Source: Nocardia altamirensis NBRC 108246
GTDB taxonomy: Bacteria > Actinomycetota > Actinomycetes > Mycobacteriales > Mycobacteriaceae
Reading direction: 5' to 3'
NCBI RefSeq assembly: GCF_001612685.1
Contig: NZ_BDAY01000093.1
Span: forward strand, 1 to 46,420
Length of the DNA stretch: 46,420 bases
Shown: piece after piece, positions 41,916 through 46,420 of the stretch
Position numbering within the stretch: position 1 is the stretch's first letter
How the letters are laid out: the number at the start of each line of letters is the position of its first letter
Position numbers and translations under genes: made by a program
The notes under the pieces: generated by a model
What the model was told of the DNA's origin: nothing
What the model saw: the letters and a program-made list of their open reading frames with translations, nothing else
The model's database searches: none

Positions 41916-42581
41916 CTAGACCTCGACACCGGGCGACAGCCGCGCGGCCAACCGGCGAGGGTCGGCGTCGGGCAGGGCGAGCCCTTCGAGTACGTCCAAC
42001 AGCGTCTGCATGGTGGGGCCAGGGGGCTGGGGAGTGTCGGATGGCAGTGGTTCGAACGGAATGCCGCGAGCGGCAGCCCGTTCGCGGAGCGTGTCTACTG
42101 GAGGGACAATTTTTCCTGCCCGGACCAGGCAGCTGTATGCGCTTGCCTTGAGTGGACACTCAAATGCGCGACATACGATGAGCTGCTGCATAATTCGGCG
42201 CGCTTGGGGAATGGTGAGTGGCCGGTCCGGGTGGGCGTGGCCGCAGTTGATCGTTGCCGGGAGGGTGGCGGTCCAAGTGGTCGGCGGGCACACGGTCTGG
42301 AGGTCGAGCAGTTCGCACACGCGCGACGGCATGTTGTCGACCGTGGTGAGGTCGTAGACGATCAGTGCGTCGGCGGCGAGTCCGGCCGCAATTCCGAGTG
42401 CGTATCCGATCGGGTCCGGATGGTCGACTGGTGGGCGCACGGTGTAGAGGCAGACGTACCCGAGTTCGGCAGCGTGACGTTGAGCCAGCGTCGCGTGCCT
42501 GGGTGTCTCGAGCCCGGAGGTGTCGAGGCGGATAAGGCAGACCGCTCGAGGCTTGTCGAGGGCTTGTTGGTCGGTATCCAT
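41916..42581 (-). CDS. Cys/His-containing protein with resolvase-like N-terminal fold
   Basis: A 221-residue protein and first gene of the minus-strand operon. Residues 12-100 have the alternating strand/helix rhythm of a serine-recombinase catalytic domain (AVCLIRLDTSG, LAQRHAAELGYVCLYTV, GIAAGLAADALIVYDLTTVD), but the catalytic serine and arginine motifs are not convincing, so it is probably not a recombinase. A second part has INCGHAHPDRPLT (Cys113, His115, His117) and VCRAFECPLKA (Cys137, Cys142), a likely metal site. The motif resembles short proteins common on actinobacterial integrative elements. ATG at 42581 is preceded by AAAGGGA. Confidence 0.75.
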   Translation of the reverse strand: MDTDQQALDKPRAVCLIRLDTSGLETPRHATLAQRHAAELGYVCLYTVRPPVDHPDPIGYALGIAAGLAADALIVYDLTTVDNMPSRVCELLDLQTVCPPTTWTATLPATINCGHAHPDRPLTIPQARRIMQQLIVCRAFECPLKASAYSCLVRAGKIVPPVDTLRERAAARGIPFEPLPSDTPQPPGPTMQTLLDVLEGLALPDADPRRLAARLSPGVEV

Positions 42582-42731
42582 GGTTTCCCTTTCAGCTCGT
42601 CCTAGTCGGTTCCGCTGCTGCCAAGGGCTGTAGGTCATCGACTGTGGTGACGGTGCTGGCCGACGGCTGTGCTGGTCGGCCGCTGCATGAGTCCTCGCGG
42701 CAGGGCGTGCGAAAATGCTTGCGCGAGACCA

Positions 42732-42797
42732 CCGGACATTTCCGGACATGGACCGGACAGAAACCGGCCAGCGCGGTTAAAGTGGCAATCACCACTT
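42732..42797. promoter_or_regulatory. Divergent control region with phased CCGGACA repeats and an inverted repeat
   Basis: Three direct copies of CCGGACA start at 42732, 42742 and 42753, spaced 10 and 11 bases, about one helical turn. A further 6-bp inverted repeat AAGTGG/CCACTT spans 42780-42797, just before the ribosome-binding site of the XRE-TPR gene. The region lies between the divergent minus-strand operon (start 42581) and the regulator (start 42816). It is a strong candidate operator for the regulator. Confidence 0.6.
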
Positions 42798-42815
42798 CCG
42801 GTGCAGGGGGTTGTA

Positions 42816-44069
42816 ATGGCTATTGTCGCGACATGGGTGAAAGAAGATTGCGCCGCGCTCCGGTACGCATTCGGAATGAAGCAAGCCGCTTTTGCAAGGG
42901 CGCTCGGCGTGGCAGAGCGATCGGTAAGACGGTGGGAAAAAGGAGAAAGAATTGGCGGCCTCGGGCAGGTCACCTATTCGACAATGCTGGCGAAAGCGTC
43001 CCCCGACGTAGTCGCACGATTCGAGCAGCTGCGCGGAAATGAGGACGACGTGAATCGGCGACAGCTACTCAAGACGGGGGCATTAGGCGCTGGTGCGCTA
43101 GCGACTCTGGGGCTCACTGGTGAGACAGTCGAGCGCGCAGGGTGGTTGAGGTCCGGTGCTGGCCGTCCGGACTCGGCTGCGGTGGCCTTGATGCGGGAGA
43201 CGCTGCACCAGGCGATGCAACTCGATGACATGCTGGGCTCTCCTGCGGCGCAAGGAATGGTCGTCGCGCAACAACAAGTAACGGCTGCGATGTTGGACAA
43301 CTGCCCGCCGTGGCTCAAGACCGATGTGCTCTCGCTGTACGCGGAATGGACCGGACTTGCGGGGTCTCTCGCGTGGGACGCGCAGGACTACGCAACCTCT
43401 GCCCGCCTCTACACCGAGGCACGGGAGAACGCGCACGAAGCCGAGGATTCCGACCTTGGCAGCTATATGCTGTGCCATCTTTCACAGCTGGCCACCTGGC
43501 AGCGGCGACCACGCGTAGCAGTGGACTATGCGGTTGCGGCGCGTAGTTGGGTCGCCCAGAGCGAGGACCGACACCTACGGGCATATGTCGCGATCCGTAA
43601 CGCGGAAGCGCTCGCGCTCGCCGATCAGCGATCACCATGCCTAGCCGCGCTCGATGAGGCTGAGGCATTGCTGGCAGGACTCGAGCCATGTCACCCGTCG
43701 GAATCGCGAGCGTATTTTATGGGCGAAGGCATCATGCACTCCTATCGCGGGAACTGCCTTGCCGTCCAAGGCGACGCGGCACCCGCTGCTGAGGCGTCCA
43801 GGCGTGCACTGGCGATCATGCCCGAGACCTACACGCGGGACAGGGCGGTTACCTTGCTGGAGCTGGAGCGGGCGTTGATTCAACTCGACGACATCGAGGA
43901 AGCAGCCGACACTGTCCAGCAAGCTGCGGAGCTGGCTGAACGGAACCGGTCGCCCAGGCTGGCCGTGGCAATCCTCGATGGTCGTCAGCTCTTATCGCCC
44001 TGGTCAGACACCAGAGCGGTACGGGAGCTCAACGAGTTGCTCGATGCGAGGGATATCGTAGGGGCATGA
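42816..44069 (+). CDS. XRE-family regulator with internal twin-arginine/hydrophobic segment and TPR-like C-terminus
   Basis: A 417-residue protein. Residues 11-45 form a helix-turn-helix (LRYAFGMKQAAFARALGVAERSVRRWEKGE). Residues 80-101 read NRRQLLKTGALGAGALATLGLTG, a twin-arginine-like motif plus a hydrophobic stretch, unexpectedly internal. The rest is helical repeats in TPR style (LSLYAEWTGLAGSLAWDAQDYATSARLY, AAEASRRALAIM, LIQLDDIEEAADTVQQAAELAERN). Similar XRE-TPR proteins are common in actinobacteria and often sense peptides or small molecules. ATG at 42816 has AGGGGG upstream. The next gene overlaps its stop (ATGA). Confidence 0.85.
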   Translation: MAIVATWVKEDCAALRYAFGMKQAAFARALGVAERSVRRWEKGERIGGLGQVTYSTMLAKASPDVVARFEQLRGNEDDVNRRQLLKTGALGAGALATLGLTGETVERAGWLRSGAGRPDSAAVALMRETLHQAMQLDDMLGSPAAQGMVVAQQQVTAAMLDNCPPWLKTDVLSLYAEWTGLAGSLAWDAQDYATSARLYTEARENAHEAEDSDLGSYMLCHLSQLATWQRRPRVAVDYAVAARSWVAQSEDRHLRAYVAIRNAEALALADQRSPCLAALDEAEALLAGLEPCHPSESRAYFMGEGIMHSYRGNCLAVQGDAAPAAEASRRALAIMPETYTRDRAVTLLELERALIQLDDIEEAADTVQQAAELAERNRSPRLAVAILDGRQLLSPWSDTRAVRELNELLDARDIVGA

Positions 44070-44434
44070 GTGGCGATGACGTATCCGAGGTGTTGTTGAG
44101 GATCGCACGTGCTCATGCGGCTATTCACGCGTCCGGTGAGTTCGGAGCGATCGGCCAAGCAGGTCGAGCGCCGTCCAGGTCGGAGGCGTTCCAGGCGGCA
44201 TCGGCGGAGCTTCACGCCGCCAAACAGGCGCGAAACCGTCTCTTCGTGGAAAAGGTCGGCGATGCTGAGACGGTTCCGATAGAGCTGACAGAAGGCTTCG
44301 GGTTGACCGGGCGCGAAGCCGCGTCGCTCATAGAGGTAGCGCGAGGCGGACCACGACGGCTCCGAGAACACTTGCTCGGCGAGTCAGACGCCGCCGAAAC
44401 CGTCTGGACTTCGGAAAGCCGCGACCCTGCCTGA
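44066..44434 (+). CDS. Small protein coupled to the XRE-TPR regulator
   Basis: A 122-residue, mostly helical protein. Its ATG overlaps the regulator's TGA (ATGA), so the two are co-translated. The N-terminal half is Ala/Arg-rich helix (VSEVLLRIARAHAAIHASGEFGAI ... SAELHAAKQARNRLF). The C-terminal half, GFGLTGREAASLIEVARGGPRRLREHLLG, could be a winged or helix-turn-helix element but is not diagnostic. No known family. Likely a partner or modulator of the regulator. Confidence 0.7.
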   Translation: MSGDDVSEVLLRIARAHAAIHASGEFGAIGQAGRAPSRSEAFQAASAELHAAKQARNRLFVEKVGDAETVPIELTEGFGLTGREAASLIEVARGGPRRLREHLLGESDAAETVWTSESRDPA

Positions 44435-44582
44435 CGGTCGACGCTGCAATCCGACGTGCCCGCTTCGGGTGCCGTCCACATGTGGATCGTGACCGTTTAG
44501 CGAATTCTACTGTCGCGCTTGATATTCGGCTGCGGCACGCCATTTTGATGAGGCTTGCGCAGGTTATGCCGTCGGCAGCTTG

Positions 44583-46420
44583 TCACCAGTCGATATCGTG
44601 GCCCGCGTCGGGTTGCGACTGATCGGGGTCGTACTGGTCTGCGCTGTAGTCGTCGGCGTACTCGGTGTGGTAGCCGAGGTCGGCGGCGTCGATGGCGTCT
44701 GCGATTCCCTGCCCAGCTGGGTCGGGCTGGTCGTCCGGGTCCGAGATGGGGCCGGGTTGGTGGGCGGTGAGGTCGGTTTCGTCGATTTCCAGGCGTGACC
44801 AGAGTGCGGCGGCGGGCATGTCGTCGGGGAGTGGTCGTTGCTGTGCGGAGTGGGTGAGTTGGTGTTGGATGTCGATTCCGGCTCGGGCGGCGGCGTCGAG
44901 GTAGGTGACGATGATCGGCCAGGTGGGGTCGGTGCTGATGCGGGGGTCGATTTGGTCTACGGTGTCGGCCCAATGATGTTGGGGTAGTTGGGTGTTGGCG
45001 TCGTTGTCGAGGATGCGGCGTTGTAGTTGTTGCTGATAGGCGCGTTCGATGGTGGTGTGGCGGGTCGGTCCGGTGGGGCGGTGCTCGGAGTCTGGGATGT
45101 GGAGTCCGGCGCGCCAAATAGCGAGGTCGGCAAGCAGTTCGGGGTCTGCGAGTAGGTTGCGCGCCCACCTGGGGACTGTGGTCGGGGTCCAGGCGCGGGC
45201 GGTGTCGGTGATCTGGGTGGCGAGTTCGGTCACGATCTGCTGGCGGGCTCGCACGGGCGCGAGAGTATCGGGGTCGAGCGTGTCAGTGGTGTTGGTGGGC
45301 AGTCCGGGTGTCCACGGGAGCGGGCCGGGTCCGGCCGAGTGCGCGCCGGTGGGGTCGATTCGCCAGTCCAGCACGGCGGCGGGGTCGGCGGCGGTGTCGA
45401 GTTCGCGGGCGGAGATCGCGGCGCGTAGTGCGGTGATCGGGTCGGCTCCAGAGAGGGCGAGCATCGCTAGGTGCTGACGCAGGACAGAGTACGCGGGGCT
45501 GTCGGTCAACCCTGGTACGGCTTGTTCGGCGATACGGTCTATCGTGTCGAGTCGCTGTGCGCCGCAAACGTTTTCGGCGGTCACGGCGAGAGTGTCGAGG
45601 TAGATGTCGACGGCGCGGCCGACGCGACGGGCCGGGTCCAGCGCATCGCGCAGTTCGGTGTGGGCCGAGGTTGCTGCCCCGTCCCGGTCGAGGACGTGGT
45701 GTAGGTGTTCGACGGCGGTGCGGGGGTAGTGGGCGGGCAGGGTGTAGATGTCGCCTTCCTCTCCGGCCATGGCGGTGGCGAGGTAAGCGTGGTTGGCGAG
45801 GCGTCCGCGTGTCATCGCCACGTAGAACTGCTGGCGCGACTCGCGCCCGGACAGCGCGACGTGGCAGGTGTCGGTGGTGATTCCCAGGGCGGAGTCGATC
45901 GTGGCGGCGTAACCCAAATGCAGATGCTCGAACACGTACTCGGCGGGCAGGAGCACGGCGGCGGCGGTGTCGCGGTCATGGACGCGCCGCGCGAGGGTGA
46001 GTGTGCCGTCGGGATGAACCTCGCGGATGGTCCAGGTGTAGCCGTTGCGCACCCAGTCGTGTTCGCCGACGCGTAAGCGGGGGTCGTTGCGGCGGGTGCG
46101 CACAGTGTCACCCACTGAGGCCACCAACCCATCCGCAAGTACGACATCGGGACCGGCGAGTGTGCCGGTGCGGGCGAGCCTTTCCGCGCGGGCACGCATG
46201 TTCAAGGCAGTCACGATGTCGCGGGTCGGGGCGAGCATGACCGCATGCGCGCCTTGCGCGGTGTCGGCGGCCCAGCCTTGGTAGGCGTCTTCGTAGACGC
46301 TGCCCAGGTGTCCGGCGTGGATGCGGCCGTGGTCGAGGTACCAGGCAAGCGCGAGCGGGTCACCTACGCGTATTCCTTTAGAGGCCAACGCTTCTCCGCG
46401 ACTGGCGAAGCGCACTATCT
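44583..46420 (-). CDS. MobF/TraA-type relaxase-helicase, C-terminal part (5' end outside window)
   Basis: An open minus-strand frame of at least 612 codons continuing beyond the window. The visible part begins in a RecD/UvrD-like helicase domain (VMLAPTRDIVTALNMRARAERL). The late helicase motif is SGRESRQQFYVAMTRGRLANHAY, typical of TraA/TraI-class conjugative relaxases of actinobacterial plasmids. Walker A and B and the N-terminal relaxase would lie past 46420. The last 250 residues have repeated Asp/Pro/Thr-rich segments and an acidic, Asp/Tyr/Gln-rich tail. This gene is the main evidence that the segment is conjugative. Confidence 0.85.
   Translation of the reverse strand, partial: IVRFASRGEALASKGIRVGDPLALAWYLDHGRIHAGHLGSVYEDAYQGWAADTAQGAHAVMLAPTRDIVTALNMRARAERLARTGTLAGPDVVLADGLVASVGDTVRTRRNDPRLRVGEHDWVRNGYTWTIREVHPDGTLTLARRVHDRDTAAAVLLPAEYVFEHLHLGYAATIDSALGITTDTCHVALSGRESRQQFYVAMTRGRLANHAYLATAMAGEEGDIYTLPAHYPRTAVEHLHHVLDRDGAATSAHTELRDALDPARRVGRAVDIYLDTLAVTAENVCGAQRLDTIDRIAEQAVPGLTDSPAYSVLRQHLAMLALSGADPITALRAAISARELDTAADPAAVLDWRIDPTGAHSAGPGPLPWTPGLPTNTTDTLDPDTLAPVRARQQIVTELATQITDTARAWTPTTVPRWARNLLADPELLADLAIWRAGLHIPDSEHRPTGPTRHTTIERAYQQQLQRRILDNDANTQLPQHHWADTVDQIDPRISTDPTWPIIVTYLDAAARAGIDIQHQLTHSAQQRPLPDDMPAAALWSRLEIDETDLTAHQPGPISDPDDQPDPAGQGIADAIDAADLGYHTEYADDYSADQYDPDQSQPDAGHDIDW

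Larger units (their letters stand above)
38880..46420. mobile_element. Left part of an integrative/conjugative element
   Basis: The segment starts inside the disrupted XRE gene and runs off the window end. It carries a MobF/TraA-type relaxase-helicase, an XRE-TPR regulator and small uncharacterised proteins, with AT-richer stretches around 38900-39900 and 42600-42850 compared with the flanking chromosome. No integrase, excisionase, FtsK-like translocase or replication gene is present in the visible part. An integrated plasmid is an alternative. Confidence 0.65.

Noticed and set aside
41916..42581. Functional serine recombinase (possible integrase of the element)
   Set aside because: Too short for a large serine integrase and lacks convincing catalytic Ser/Arg motifs.
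44497..45168. 223-codon minus-strand frame rich in Arg, Pro and His
   Set aside because: Shadow of the relaxase-helicase gene in another frame.
1..46420. tRNA, rRNA, CRISPR array, complete insertion sequence
   Set aside because: None seen. The repeats found are too few or irregular for CRISPR, and no transposase was recognised.

Overview
The window is GC-rich and densely coded. It looks like a chromosomal segment of a mycolic-acid actinobacterium, most likely Nocardia or a close relative. I base this on gene content and on remembered gene order: proA, MoxR, VWA, nadD, rsfS, gpgP, octT, degV, comEA, comEC and holA follow the order of the Mycobacterium tuberculosis Rv2427c-Rv2413c block. No database search was possible.

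Layout. 1-345 is non-coding and holds palindromic repeats. 346-10400 carries mostly minus-strand housekeeping genes: a RecQ helicase with a phosphoribosyltransferase-like tail, a GGDEF protein, an alpha/beta hydrolase, a small membrane protein, the RNA ligase RtcB, an amidohydrolase/glutamine-synthetase-like pair (like Rv1879/Rv1878), a ribokinase-family kinase and a DUF2510 protein. 10470-18426 is a plus-strand run: proA, a MoxR ATPase, a VWA protein, a YjbR-like protein, a divergent HSP90 and a TPR-like partner. 18521-22259 is the nadD-rsfS-gpgP-octT-degV operon. comEA and comEC follow a DUF5984 gene on the opposite strand. comEC has an odd repeat-filled N-terminal region and an insertion in its metallo-beta-lactamase-like domain. 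About 4 kb of accessory genes (CAP-domain secreted protein, membrane protein, LytR_C-like lipoprotein, ABC-type binding protein) separate comEC from holA. Next come an LCP-family cell-wall ligase, an S9 peptidase, a mycothiol-dependent maleylpyruvate-isomerase-family enzyme and an aldo/keto reductase.

At about 38880 an XRE-family regulator gene, divergent from the aldo/keto reductase, is cut off after about 55 codons. From there to the window end the content changes to mobile-element type: a Cys-rich coiled-coil protein, a tightly packed minus-strand operon (Cys/His-rich protein, 91-aa protein, MoaA-like radical SAM enzyme, CYTH triphosphate-domain protein), a divergent XRE-TPR regulator with an internal twin-arginine/hydrophobic segment plus a coupled 122-aa protein, and the C-terminal part of a MobF/TraA-type relaxase-helicase running off the end. 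I read this as the left end of an integrative conjugative element inserted in the regulator gene.

The most interesting candidate system is the radical SAM + CYTH + Cys/His-protein operon facing the XRE-TPR regulator across a promoter region with three phased CCGGACA repeats (39876-44434). Second is the HSP90-TPR pair next to MoxR-VWA. No tRNA, rRNA, CRISPR array or complete insertion sequence was recognised.
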